NCBI GenBank assembly: GCA_947458795.1
Contig: CANHCD010000068.1
Span: forward strand, 1-9,262
Direction: 5' to 3'
DNA length: 9,262 nucleotides
Source of the DNA: Cyclobacteriaceae bacterium
Lineage (GTDB): Bacteria; Bacteroidota; Bacteroidia; Cytophagales; Cyclobacteriaceae
Each line of letters starts with the position of its first letter. Within the stretch, counting starts at the first letter, position 1. A program made the position numbers and the translations under genes. Below, piece after piece: positions 1-7,351 of this stretch. The notes under the pieces are model-generated. The model was given only the letters and a program-made list of their open reading frames with translations, did no database searches and was not told the origin of the DNA.

Positions 1-2889
1 CGCTCCTTTGCTCGAGAGATGGACTTGCAAGCCAAGTTTGATGTGGAGATGGATACCGATGCGGTATTGGACAAACTCGTAGATCGGATTGTAGAAAAGG
101 TGGCGGATGATCCTGCTTTAAAAAACTGGTTGATTGTTTACGCGGAGGAACTGCTATTGGATGGAAAGTCCTGGGACATTCGAGTTGGGATAAAGGGCCT
201 GGGTAAAGAGATTTTTCAGGAGCGGTTTAAGGCTTTTCGTTCCATTTTCCAGGAGTCTGTAGGGCAAGCTGGTTTTTTGCCTGCGCTCAAAGACCAAATT
301 TCGGAGGTGCGAAAGTCTCTGATTTTGGAAGGCAAAGAGCAGTGGAATCGGGCAGAGGAGATTCGAGTTCAATTTGGGTTAGAATGGACCGATTTCAAAG
401 GGGGAGGCAATAGCTTTGCTAAAAGGTTTGCAAGTCTGGGTAATCCAAAATCACCCATTCCTGAGCTTACACCCACTATGCTACGGGATTTGCCCGATGC
501 TAGCAATTGGTTTACCAAAAAATCCCCTCATGAGGTGGCCATCTGTAGTGCTTATGCGGCTGGTTTGGGTGAGATGCTGGAATCATGGCAAGAAAAGAGC
601 AAGCTATGGAATACCTACACCTCACTTCAGAAGAACCTGAATGCTTTCGGGGTATTTCGCAATTTGATTGTTGAGTTGCGGGATCTTAAGGATGAGGAAG
701 GAATTCTGTTGATCTCAGACGTGAATGATTTTTTGGCAGAGATTACTCGGGAAAATGAAGCCCCGTTCTTGTATGAAAAAATCGGCAACCAGTACCAACA
801 CTTTTTGATCGATGAGTTTCAGGACACCTCTGAGTTTCAATGGTCGAGTTTCAAGCCCTTGCTGGAAAATTCCCTGGCCTCTGGACATACGAATCTTCTG
901 GTTGGCGACGTAAAGCAGTCTATTTACCGCTGGCGTGGTGGCAAGTTGGAATTGCTCCTTTCGGAAGTTCAAAACCAGATCCACCCAGATTTTGTAGAAG
1001 TTAAAAACCTGACGGTCAATTACCGCAGTTTGCCGGGCATCATCACCTTCAATAATTCAGTTTTCCAGCAACTGCCTGGACTGATGGAATTAGGAATGGA
1101 GCGCCACTATACCTTGGATCCTAAAAACAAGCTTTCTGAAGCTTTTGAGGGGGTGGCACAGCAAGTTCCTGAGTTTAAGAAAGACGAACCATTTAAAGGC
1201 AAAATACACCTAGAATTTACGGAGAAGAGTAGTTTGGAAAAACCCGCGGAGGAGGAGAATGAAGAAGAGGAGGGGGTAGAATTGGAAGAACTGGAAAGGT
1301 TACCTGCCCTTGTGATGCAGCTTCAGGATCAAGGCTATGCCTTGCGTGATATTGCATTTTTGGTGCGTACAAATGGACAGGGCGCTATTTTAGCAGATAC
1401 TTTTATGGAAGTGCAGCGCACACAAGAAGGTACAGCGTACCGTTTTGATGTGCTTTCGGAGGAATCCTTGTTTATTGATAAATCCATTGCAGTCAAGTGT
1501 GTGCTAGGTTTTTTAACTTATTTGAGTGCGCCTTCCGACCGCGTTGCCTTGAAAACCCTTTGGCAGTACTATGCCTTGGTACATGACATACCGCTGAGTC
1601 ACGAATTATTTTTTGTGAGGGGACTTCCGGCGGAGTTACAAGAAAAAGAAAGTGAATTGTTGCGGATGCAAGCAAGCTTCCAACAAATGCCATTGATTGA
1701 ATTGGTGGAGCAGGGACTTACGTTTCTTGGTCTTACACAAAAGCAACAGGACTTGAGCTATGTATCTGGTTTTAAGGAGGCTGTATTTGATTTTGTGAAG
1801 AAGAATCGCGCGGATCTACTTGGCTTTTTGGATTGGTGGGAGTTGAACAAAAAGAAGCGGACTGTAAAAATCCCTGAGGATCACGATGCGATGCGCATTC
1901 TAACCATCCACAAGGCCAAGGGACTTCAATTTAAGGTGGTGGTGATGCCCTTTATGGATTGGGGGATTGTGTCTTCAGGTCTTCAGGCTCCGGTCTTATG
2001 GGCTCCATTTGAAACGCAGAGCGGGTTGCAAACCGTGGTTCCATTGACGCATCAGACCCTGATGAAAAACAGTCATTTTTCTGGAGCATATGATGAGGAG
2101 GTTCGCTTATCCTATTTGGATTCCCTCAACATGTTGTATGTAGCATTTACGAGAGCTGAAGAGGCATTTTACGGCTTTAGTACCTATTCGATCTCTAAAA
2201 CTAAAAAAGAACCTTCGCCGACACGAACAGGGAATCTATTGTACAGCCTTTTTTCCGGAGGATTTAAGTTTGGGGAGGAGGAAGGCTCTTTCTGGAATTC
2301 CGATACGACGACCTTTGACTGGGGGCAATGGCCCGAAGCCATCACCAAAGCGGATGAAGTAATCAAGGAAGTGCCAGCGCTTCGCTGGGATTGTATGGAT
2401 TGGAAGTCCAAACTGCATACCAAGACGTACCCTTGGGATTTTTCTTCGGAGGGGATTCGTGCACGTGAGCAGCGGGACTTTGGAGTCATTATCCACGATA
2501 TTTTGGCTGCATCCCAAGGATTGGAGGATGCAATCCAGCTTTTAAAGGAATACACCTTTGATGGGCGATGGGAAGAAGATACTGCTGCACAAATCAAACT
2601 GAAGTTGGAACAGCTTTTTGCGCTCCCGCAGGTGAAGTCTTGGTTTGACCCTGGCTTTCCTACGCTGACCGAGCAGGGGATTTTGGTGCCAGGAGGCATG
2701 CAAAAGCGACCCGATCGAATACTTATTGCCAAAGATGAAGCCTTGGTGATCGATTTTAAGACTGGGGTGAAGCGGGAGTCACATGAGCTCCAAGTAAGGG
2801 AATACATGGCATTGGTGGCAACCTTGACCCAGCTCCCTGTAAAAGGCTTCCTCTGTTACCTTGAACCTACTGAAATTGTTGCGCTATGA
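1..2889 (+). CDS. addA: AddA/RecB-type UvrD-family helicase-nuclease, 5' partial
   Basis: This is a superfamily 1A DNA helicase with a C-terminal RecB-type nuclease domain; such proteins unwind and cut double-strand DNA ends for recombination repair. The frame is open to the left edge. The ATG at 19 is unlikely to be the start, because the residues before it (RSFARE) match an internal AddA/RecB stretch, and the Walker A motif, which should lie about 100 or more residues upstream, is absent. Numbering from the ATG at 19: motif II is IDEFQDTSEFQW (264-275), motif III GDVKQSIYRWRGG (296-308), motif IV VNYRS (333-337), motif V ILTIHKAKGLQF (627-638) and motif VI MLYVAFTRAEEA (705-716). The nuclease domain shows H826, D899 in RPDR, D912 and K914 in IDFKTG, and Q925-x3-Y929, so it looks catalytically intact. 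The stop overlaps the next start by 4 bases (ATGA), implying translational coupling with the AddB-like partner. RecB is the alternative label, but the AddB-like neighbour favours AddA. Confidence 0.93.
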   Translation, partial: RSFAREMDLQAKFDVEMDTDAVLDKLVDRIVEKVADDPALKNWLIVYAEELLLDGKSWDIRVGIKGLGKEIFQERFKAFRSIFQESVGQAGFLPALKDQISEVRKSLILEGKEQWNRAEEIRVQFGLEWTDFKGGGNSFAKRFASLGNPKSPIPELTPTMLRDLPDASNWFTKKSPHEVAICSAYAAGLGEMLESWQEKSKLWNTYTSLQKNLNAFGVFRNLIVELRDLKDEEGILLISDVNDFLAEITRENEAPFLYEKIGNQYQHFLIDEFQDTSEFQWSSFKPLLENSLASGHTNLLVGDVKQSIYRWRGGKLELLLSEVQNQIHPDFVEVKNLTVNYRSLPGIITFNNSVFQQLPGLMELGMERHYTLDPKNKLSEAFEGVAQQVPEFKKDEPFKGKIHLEFTEKSSLEKPAEEENEEEEGVELEELERLPALVMQLQDQGYALRDIAFLVRTNGQGAILADTFMEVQRTQEGTAYRFDVLSEESLFIDKSIAVKCVLGFLTYLSAPSDRVALKTLWQYYALVHDIPLSHELFFVRGLPAELQEKESELLRMQASFQQMPLIELVEQGLTFLGLTQKQQDLSYVSGFKEAVFDFVKKNRADLLGFLDWWELNKKKRTVKIPEDHDAMRILTIHKAKGLQFKVVVMPFMDWGIVSSGLQAPVLWAPFETQSGLQTVVPLTHQTLMKNSHFSGAYDEEVRLSYLDSLNMLYVAFTRAEEAFYGFSTYSISKTKKEPSPTRTGNLLYSLFSGGFKFGEEEGSFWNSDTTTFDWGQWPEAITKADEVIKEVPALRWDCMDWKSKLHTKTYPWDFSSEGIRAREQRDFGVIIHDILAASQGLEDAIQLLKEYTFDGRWEEDTAAQIKLKLEQLFALPQVKSWFDPGFPTLTEQGILVPGGMQKRPDRILIAKDEALVIDFKTGVKRESHELQVREYMALVATLTQLPVKGFLCYLEPTEIVAL

Positions 2890-5723
2890 CCCCTTTTTTG
2901 AAAGAAACAGCCAAAGCACTCTTGGATTCCGGTAGGGATTTGAAAGCTATCCGTTTGGTACTTCCCAACCGCCGTGCCGGTTTATTCTTTACCAAATACT
3001 TGGGAGAACTAATCGATCAGCCGGTTTGGATGCCAGAAGTGCTGACCATTGAGCAGCTGGTGTACCAGTTGGCAGGGAATACGCCTACGGATGAGCTCAC
3101 TTTAGTATTTGAACTGTATGAGCAGTACTGCCAGTTGCAGAAGGATTCCGAGCCCTTTGATCGTTTTTTTCATTGGGGAGAGTTGATTCTAAAGGACTTC
3201 AATGACTTGGATCAATTTTTAGCACCAGTGAAGAAGGTGTATGCCTACTTGGCAGAAATCAAGGAATTTGAAACGGATCTTAGTTTCCTGACTGAAGAGC
3301 AACGAGCACTGATTGCACAGTTTTGGAAGGCTTTTGCACGTCAAAATGAGACAGAGCAGGAGCGCTTCCTTAAGTTTTGGCAAATTTTGGGTTTGCTGTA
3401 TCAAGGATTTCAGGAGAGGCTCCAGTCGAATGGGATGGCCTATGCGGGGCAATTGTACCGGCAAGTGGCTGAAAATACTGCATCCATTGCTCCACCAGAC
3501 AAGCAGCTGGTATTTGTAGGGTTTAATGCCTTTACGCTAGCGGAAGAAAGGATAATCACCCATTTTATCAAGGCTCATGGCGCCGAGATTTTTTGGGATG
3601 TGGATGCCTATTACCTAGAAGACCCCTTACAGGAAGCAGGATTATTTTTCAGAGACTACATCAAGGATCCAATTCTTGGAATAACCTTCCCCGAAAAAAT
3701 TCCATCGGAGATCAAAAAGAAGGGTTCTCAAATTCACAGCCATGCGATTCCTTTAAAAACCAACCAGGCCAACTTGGTAGGGAAACTATTGGAGCAGGTG
3801 GGGGCAGATGAACCCTTGGAGGAGACGGTGATTATTCTCCCCGACGAGCAGTTGCTTTTTCCGGTGCTGCATCAGCTTCCAGAAGTGATTGCCAAACTCA
3901 ATGTGACCATGGGCTATCCCATGCGAAATGCGCCAATTTATGCGTTTTTGGATGCAGTTTTGGATTTGCAGCGTTACGCTAAAAGTAAAGAGGGGCTGGT
4001 GACTTTTTACCACAAACCTGTTTTGGATCTTCTGGCTTATTCCTATCTGCAGTCTGCCGATGCAGGTTGGGCTTCTGACGCAGCTCAGAAAATCCAGAAT
4101 GAAAACTGGGTGGATGTGCCCCAAAATCTTGTAAGCAAAGAAAACACGCTCTTTGCCTTGGTTTTTCAAAAGGTCGGTTCGGACTCACTTTTGGATTACT
4201 TGCTTGAGATTATTCAGTTTTTGGCCAAAGAACTTCAGGAAGATCCGACGCAGAAAAGCTATTTGTTTCAGGCCTTCAAGCAATTGAATCGGGTAAAGGA
4301 GATATTCCGTTCATCGGGCACTAAAGAACTGAAAGTAGAGTTTTTGCTCAGTTTGTTTCGAAAGCTTTTCCGGGATCTCAAATTGCCATTTGAGGGGGAG
4401 CCGCTCCAAGGCTTGCAGATCATGGGGGTGTTGGAGTCACGAAATTTGGATTTCAGACGCGTGATCATTTGCGATGTGAATGAGGGCAGTTTTCCTCCAG
4501 GTGGGGGGATTCAATCCATGATTCCATTCAATCTGCGGAAAGCATTTGGTTTGCCTGTTCAGGAGCAAAATGATGCCATTTATGCCTATACCTTTTACCG
4601 CTTGCTGCATCGTGCGGAAGAGGTGCATTTGATTTATGCCACCGCAGGGGAGCAGGGTAAATCGAGCGAAATGAGCCGGTTTATCCAGCAGATGCGGGTG
4701 GAGCTTCCCATTGCAAAGCCTCAATCCATAATGGTACCGGTGAATCTGACACCAAATCAGCCCATTACCTTGGAAAAAACTCCCGCCATGCGCACAAGCT
4801 TGGCACGCTATTTCAAGCCTGCGGGTGATGGAGCAGCAGAAAAGCGTTTTTCAGCTTCTGCGCTCAACATGTACTTAGACTGTCGCTTGCGGTTTTACCT
4901 CCGCTATGTCGCAGAGCTGAAGGAGCAGGAGGAAGTGGTAACTACGATTGACCCCATGACTTTTGGGACGCTGCTGCACCGTGGGATAGAGCTTTTGTAT
5001 GAAATTCCGGAGGAGGAGACATTTCGAGCTATTGATGGGCATACCATTGACCGGCTCCTACCTCAAGTGCCTGCGGCAGTGAATACGGCATTTCGAGAGC
5101 TGTACAAAAAGCAGGAGGGAAAGGAGCTGTTGTTGACTGGGCAACTTCAAATTGCGCGGGAGGTGTTGACGAAGTACATCCAAGCGATTCTGAATTACGA
5201 TAAAAAGAATGGGGATTTCCGTGTGATCGGTTTGGAGAAAGAACACTTGGCTCACCTTGAGATTGAAACGCTGGAAGGAACCAAGAAGGTTGCTCTTGGA
5301 GGAGTGATCGACCGGGTGGATATTAAAGATTCGGTGATTCGCCTTCTCGATTACAAAACAGGGAAGGACACCAAAAAAATCCCTTCCTTGGTTTCTCTTT
5401 TTGATCGAGCAGACAAGAAAAGAAATAAGGCTGGGATGCAAACTTTTCTGTATGCATTTTTCTACCAGTACCAACATCCAGACAACCATCTTCCACTGAA
5501 GCCGGGGATTATAAATATCAAAGAAATCTATTCCGAAGATTTCAATCCCTTCCTTCAGCTGGAGGAATCTGAGGTGCTCGATTACCGAGATTTTGCAGAC
5601 GGCTTTGAGCAAGGACTTCGAGGTCTTCTGGAAGAAATTATGGATCCTTTGGTACCTTTCGACCAAACTGACGACAAGAAAAAATGTAGCTTTTGCGCCT
5701 ACAAAGAACTTTGTGGGAGGTAG
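2886..5723 (+). CDS. addB: AddB-like PD-(D/E)XK nuclease with Fe-S cysteines
   Basis: This 945-residue protein is the likely second subunit of an AddAB-type helicase-nuclease that processes DNA ends. The N-terminal two-thirds resembles an inactive helicase fold. It begins with RLVLPNRRAGLFF (23-35) and has no GxxGxGKT Walker A, and it carries a degenerate helicase-like segment GVLESRNLDFRRVIICDVNE (514-533). The C-terminal nuclease domain has FSASALNMYLDCRLRFYLRY (655-674), H698 in FGTLLHRG, D809 in GGVIDRVD, D822 and K824 in LDYKTGK, and Q852 in MQTFLYAF. C666 together with C934, C937 and C943 forms the C-(n)-C-x2-C-x5-C pattern known to hold a 4Fe-4S cluster in AddB nucleases. The ATG start overlaps the addA stop, so one transcript is expected. 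The missing Walker A sets it apart from Bacillus AddB and suggests that only AddA uses ATP. It could equally be labelled simply as a PD-(D/E)XK nuclease family protein. Confidence 0.9.
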   Translation: MTPFLKETAKALLDSGRDLKAIRLVLPNRRAGLFFTKYLGELIDQPVWMPEVLTIEQLVYQLAGNTPTDELTLVFELYEQYCQLQKDSEPFDRFFHWGELILKDFNDLDQFLAPVKKVYAYLAEIKEFETDLSFLTEEQRALIAQFWKAFARQNETEQERFLKFWQILGLLYQGFQERLQSNGMAYAGQLYRQVAENTASIAPPDKQLVFVGFNAFTLAEERIITHFIKAHGAEIFWDVDAYYLEDPLQEAGLFFRDYIKDPILGITFPEKIPSEIKKKGSQIHSHAIPLKTNQANLVGKLLEQVGADEPLEETVIILPDEQLLFPVLHQLPEVIAKLNVTMGYPMRNAPIYAFLDAVLDLQRYAKSKEGLVTFYHKPVLDLLAYSYLQSADAGWASDAAQKIQNENWVDVPQNLVSKENTLFALVFQKVGSDSLLDYLLEIIQFLAKELQEDPTQKSYLFQAFKQLNRVKEIFRSSGTKELKVEFLLSLFRKLFRDLKLPFEGEPLQGLQIMGVLESRNLDFRRVIICDVNEGSFPPGGGIQSMIPFNLRKAFGLPVQEQNDAIYAYTFYRLLHRAEEVHLIYATAGEQGKSSEMSRFIQQMRVELPIAKPQSIMVPVNLTPNQPITLEKTPAMRTSLARYFKPAGDGAAEKRFSASALNMYLDCRLRFYLRYVAELKEQEEVVTTIDPMTFGTLLHRGIELLYEIPEEETFRAIDGHTIDRLLPQVPAAVNTAFRELYKKQEGKELLLTGQLQIAREVLTKYIQAILNYDKKNGDFRVIGLEKEHLAHLEIETLEGTKKVALGGVIDRVDIKDSVIRLLDYKTGKDTKKIPSLVSLFDRADKKRNKAGMQTFLYAFFYQYQHPDNHLPLKPGIINIKEIYSEDFNPFLQLEESEVLDYRDFADGFEQGLRGLLEEIMDPLVPFDQTDDKKKCSFCAYKELCGR

Positions 5724-5729
5724 GATTGA

Positions 5730-5742
5730 GGCTTCAAAAGCC
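5730..5742 (+). terminator. Weak hairpin after addB, possible terminator
   Basis: GGCTT-CAA-AAGCC forms a 5-bp stem with a 3-base loop, starting 7 bases after the addB stop codon. It is followed by a T-rich stretch (5745-5760) interrupted by A and C. The position suits an operon terminator, but the stem is short and the T tract is broken, so the call is weak. Confidence 0.3.
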
Positions 5743-5829
5743 GGTTATTTTTATACTTTTTCGGAACTGAAATAGGGTGGGAGAGGAGAGCCTGTTGGGC
5801 TGTTGCTGTTTTGGGAATTTGAAATCAAC

Positions 5830-5860
5830 ACCTAGTTTTTAGCTCAATTGTTGACTAGGT
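5830..5860. repeat. Inverted repeat ACCTAGT/ACTAGGT
   Basis: Arms at 5830-5836 (ACCTAGT) and 5854-5860 (ACTAGGT) are exact reverse complements separated by 17 bases. The pairing is AT-rich, with a long loop and no following T tract, so it does not look like a terminator. A second pair, CTAGT at 5903-5907 and ACTAG at 5926-5930, has almost the same geometry with an 18-base spacer. The function is unknown. Confidence 0.45.
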
Positions 5861-5985
5861 TTAAATCCAAACGGGTGGGATTGGAATGTGAATGGGGACT
5901 GTCTAGTACCAATTTTCTGGGCCGCACTAGCCGGATGCGATCAAATGTGAGGAAAAGAGTAGCTCCAATACGACCTATCAATTTT

Positions 5986-6002
5986 TTTAATTTTTTATTA
6001 AA
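5986..6002. repeat. AT-only inverted repeat TTTAAT/ATTAAA
   Basis: TTTAAT (5986-5991) and ATTAAA (5997-6002) are reverse complements around a T5 loop, inside a stretch made almost entirely of A and T. In such sequence this could easily arise by chance. It is listed as part of the AT-rich block. Confidence 0.3.
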
Positions 6003-6028
6003 TTAGTGCATTCCAAAATTTGTCTTAA

Positions 6029-6070
6029 AGCCTTGATTTATAAGTTAATATGAATTATTTAATCAAGCCT
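6029..6070. repeat. Imperfect inverted repeat AGCCTTGATT/AATCAAGCCT
   Basis: AGCCTTGATT (6029-6038) pairs with AATCAAGCCT (6061-6070) at 9 of 10 positions, with an exact 7-bp core CTTGATT/AATCAAG, across a 22-base AT-rich spacer. It lies directly left of the two perfect palindromes. It could be a regulatory structure or decayed repeat DNA; no function can be assigned. Confidence 0.45.
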
Positions 6071-6073
6071 AAA

Positions 6074-6107
6074 TTAGATTAATCTAAAAAAAATTAGTCT
6101 AGACTAA
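6074..6107. promoter_or_regulatory. Pair of perfect 14-bp palindromes, possible operator
   Basis: TTAGATTAATCTAA (6074-6087) and TTAGTCTAGACTAA (6094-6107) are each perfect palindromes. They share the outer bases TTAG and CTAA and are separated by six A residues. Their centres are exactly 20 bp apart, close to two helical turns, which would place two dimeric DNA-binding proteins on one face of the helix. A further half-site-like GAATCTAA follows at 6112-6119. No regulator gene lies nearby, and the nearest + strand gene start is about 445 bases away, so an operator role is only an inference. Confidence 0.35.
6086..6107 (-). terminator. Possible minus-strand terminator
   Basis: Read on the minus strand, the palindrome TTAGTCTAGACTAA (6107 down to 6094) can fold as TTAGT-CTAG-ACTAA and is followed at once by eight T residues (6093-6086). 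It starts 8 bases after the stop of the possible minus-strand gene at 6116-6361, where a terminator would be expected. The stem is short and AT-rich, so the call is weak. It is an alternative reading of one of the paired palindromes. Confidence 0.22.
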
Positions 6108-6115
6108 ATATGAAT

Positions 6116-6361
6116 CTAACGCCTAATTTTGAGATTTTCCGCTTCTTTTTTGGGTTCCAATGGTCCCAGGTTGATATGGGAGAGGTAATGGAAAGTATTT
6201 TTGAGTTGACTGCTTCCATCTAGTTTTTGCCTGTCTTCATCCACCAGCAATCGAACCCAGGATAGGATCGAATTTATTTTTAATATGTCTCGAAACGAAT
6301 TTCTTTCAGTTTGAAATGTGGTGATTTTTCCCTCCCAATTCCAGGGATGAATCCGATTCAT
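6116..6361 (-). CDS. Possible 81-residue hypothetical protein
   Basis: This open frame runs from an ATG at 6361 to a TAG at 6116 on the minus strand. I recognise no family. The product would be a soluble, mostly hydrophilic and basic-ended protein. Its central part looks helical (FRDILKINSILSWVRLLVDE, about residues 23-42), and the C-terminal tail is charged (EPKKEAENLKIRR). There is no signal peptide, membrane segment or cysteine. In its favour are the lack of any competing gene, a purine-rich coding strand, an inverted repeat 33 bases upstream (6395-6408) and a hairpin with a T tract just downstream. Against it are the short length, the lack of a clear promoter or ribosome binding site, and the AT-rich setting in which chance frames arise. 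It could also be a remnant of a longer gene. Confidence 0.28.
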   Translation of the reverse strand: MNRIHPWNWEGKITTFQTERNSFRDILKINSILSWVRLLVDEDRQKLDGSSQLKNTFHYLSHINLGPLEPKKEAENLKIRR

Positions 6362-6394
6362 TTTGGCTAGTATTCTAAATGAACTTTTGGAAGG

Positions 6395-6408
6395 GTTTAC
6401 TCGTAAAC
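6395..6408. promoter_or_regulatory. GTTTAC-TC-GTAAAC inverted repeat, possible operator
   Basis: Two exact 6-bp arms flank a 2-base spacer, which is the size and symmetry of a binding site for a dimeric helix-turn-helix regulator. It lies 33 bases upstream of the possible minus-strand gene and 143 bases upstream of mlaE, so it could serve either. No matching second copy was noticed in the window. Confidence 0.3.
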
Positions 6409-6526
6409 AGATGGATTGAGAAAGGGTGATTTAATTGTTTCCTAGTTGGTTCTGTATCTTAATTTTTGATTCTTTTTTTAGGGCATCAAAAGCTGATTTT
6501 TGGAACATCCTTTGAATTTTATTCCT

Positions 6527-6534
6527 TATTTTTG
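6527..6534 (+). promoter_or_regulatory. Possible Bacteroidota -7 promoter element for mlaE
   Basis: TATTTTTG matches the Bacteroidota -7 consensus TAnnTTTG exactly. The nearest TTG-type upstream elements (TTTTTG at 6497-6502 and TTTG at 6511-6514) lie 24 and 12 bases away, and neither is at the usual spacing of about 19-20 bases. If used, transcription would start about 6540 and leave a leader of only about 12 bases before the ATG at 6552. The T-rich surroundings make a chance match plausible. Confidence 0.27.
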
Positions 6535-6551
6535 AGCCTCTGAACACGACT

Positions 6552-7349
6552 ATGGCAGGACAGTCCGGTACGCGAAAGCATGTCTTCTCAAAAAAAATAG
6601 ATGCCTTCTTCAAGGGGTTAGCTGATGCATGGAACTTTGTGAAGCGATTTTTTCAAGAGGTATTTGTTCCGCCCTACGAGTTTAAAGAAGTCATCCACCA
6701 ATGTTACCGTATCGGGGTAGAGTCCTTGCCCTTGATTTCCTTGACTGGGTTTATAGTTGGGATTGTATTTACGAATCAGTCTCGCCCCTCCTTGTCTGAG
6801 TTTGGGGCAACCTCCTGGCTACCTTCCTTAATTGCAATTGCAATTGTTCGGGCCATGGGGCCTTTGGTAACTGCCCTGATCGCTGCCGGCAAGGTGGGTT
6901 CGGGTATCGGAGCCGAAATCGCTTCCATGAAAGTAACCGAGCAGATTGATGCTATGGAGGTGTCGGGGACCAATCCCTATAAATTTTTGGTCGTCTCTCG
7001 TGTGTTAGCCACCACGTTCATGATCCCCGTGCTGGTGATGTATACTGACTTTGTGGCCTTGATGGGTGCATTTATCAATGTGAACGCGAATGAATTGGTC
7101 AGTATCTCCACGTTTTTTGCGCAGGTATTCAGTTCGGTAACTTTTCTCGATGTATTCGCTTCAATCATCAAATCCTTGTTTTTTGGATTTACGATCGGGA
7201 TGGTAGGGTGCTACAAAGGATACACTTCTTCCAAAGGAACCGAAGGTGTAGGTAAAGCTGCTAATGCAGCAGTAGTAGTTTCCATGTTCCTTATTTTCAT
7301 TGAGGAACTGCTTTCGCTCCAGATTATTAACCTATTCCGAATCAAATAG
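6552..7349 (+). CDS. mlaE: MlaE-family lipid ABC transporter permease
   Basis: This is the membrane permease of an MCE-type ABC transporter that moves phospholipids or related lipids between the inner membrane and the periplasm. The 265 residues are close to the family's usual length. After a cytosolic, amphipathic N-terminal part (about 1-45) come hydrophobic segments near 57-74, 89-112, 147-175, 189-218 and 237-258. The family signature is clear: ISLTGFIVGIVFTNQSRPSL (62-81), a segment near 98-120 with VRAMGPLVTALIAAGKVGSG, then GAEIASMKVTEQIDAMEVSG (120-139). The ATG at 6552 is the first Met codon after an in-frame stop at 6513-6515, which fixes the start. No Shine-Dalgarno is evident. The gene ends 2 bases before the ATPase gene, so the two are almost certainly co-transcribed and should form one complex. 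Confidence 0.93.
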   Translation: MAGQSGTRKHVFSKKIDAFFKGLADAWNFVKRFFQEVFVPPYEFKEVIHQCYRIGVESLPLISLTGFIVGIVFTNQSRPSLSEFGATSWLPSLIAIAIVRAMGPLVTALIAAGKVGSGIGAEIASMKVTEQIDAMEVSGTNPYKFLVVSRVLATTFMIPVLVMYTDFVALMGAFINVNANELVSISTFFAQVFSSVTFLDVFASIIKSLFFGFTIGMVGCYKGYTSSKGTEGVGKAANAAVVVSMFLIFIEELLSLQIINLFRIK

Positions 7350-7351
7350 CC

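Larger units (their letters stand above)
5724..6551. other. 828-base intergenic region rich in inverted repeats
   Basis: This long gap separates the addAB operon from the mla operon and has no confident gene. From left to right it holds: a weak hairpin after addB; a 7-bp inverted repeat ACCTAGT/ACTAGGT (5830-5836 and 5854-5860); a CTAGT/ACTAG pair (5903-5907 and 5926-5930); a very AT-rich block from about 5980 to 6120 with several inverted repeats; a possible minus-strand gene (6116-6361); a GTTTAC/GTAAAC inverted repeat (6395-6408); and a possible promoter element close to mlaE. No tRNA, recognisable riboswitch or mobile-element ends were seen. Confidence 0.7.

Noticed and set aside
19..21. 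ATG at 19 as the true start of addA
   Set aside because: The frame is open to the edge, the residues just before this Met match internal AddA/RecB sequence, and the Walker A region is missing, so the start lies outside the window.
2184..2807. Antisense open frame of 207 codons on the minus strand within addA
   Set aside because: It lies wholly opposite the conserved nuclease domain of addA, and its translation is Ser/Pro/Cys-rich with no family resemblance, as expected of a shadow frame.
5058..5666. Antisense open frame of 202 codons on the minus strand within addB
   Set aside because: It is opposite the conserved PD-(D/E)XK domain and Fe-S segment of addB; the product has no recognisable domain and no expression signal.
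5593..5775. Plus-strand frame of 60 codons spanning the addB end
   Set aside because: Most of it overlaps the conserved addB C-terminus in another frame, and the remainder is low-complexity, with no independent support.
5724..6551. A mobile element or defence system in the long intergenic gap
   Set aside because: No transposase, integrase, toxin-antitoxin or nuclease frame was found. The inverted repeats are short and internal, and no flanking target-site duplication was seen.
6431..6613. Minus-strand frame of 60 codons overlapping the start of mlaE
   Set aside because: It overlaps the first 62 bases of a well-supported gene and has no recognised family or promoter. Its Lys-rich end simply reflects the T-rich + strand.
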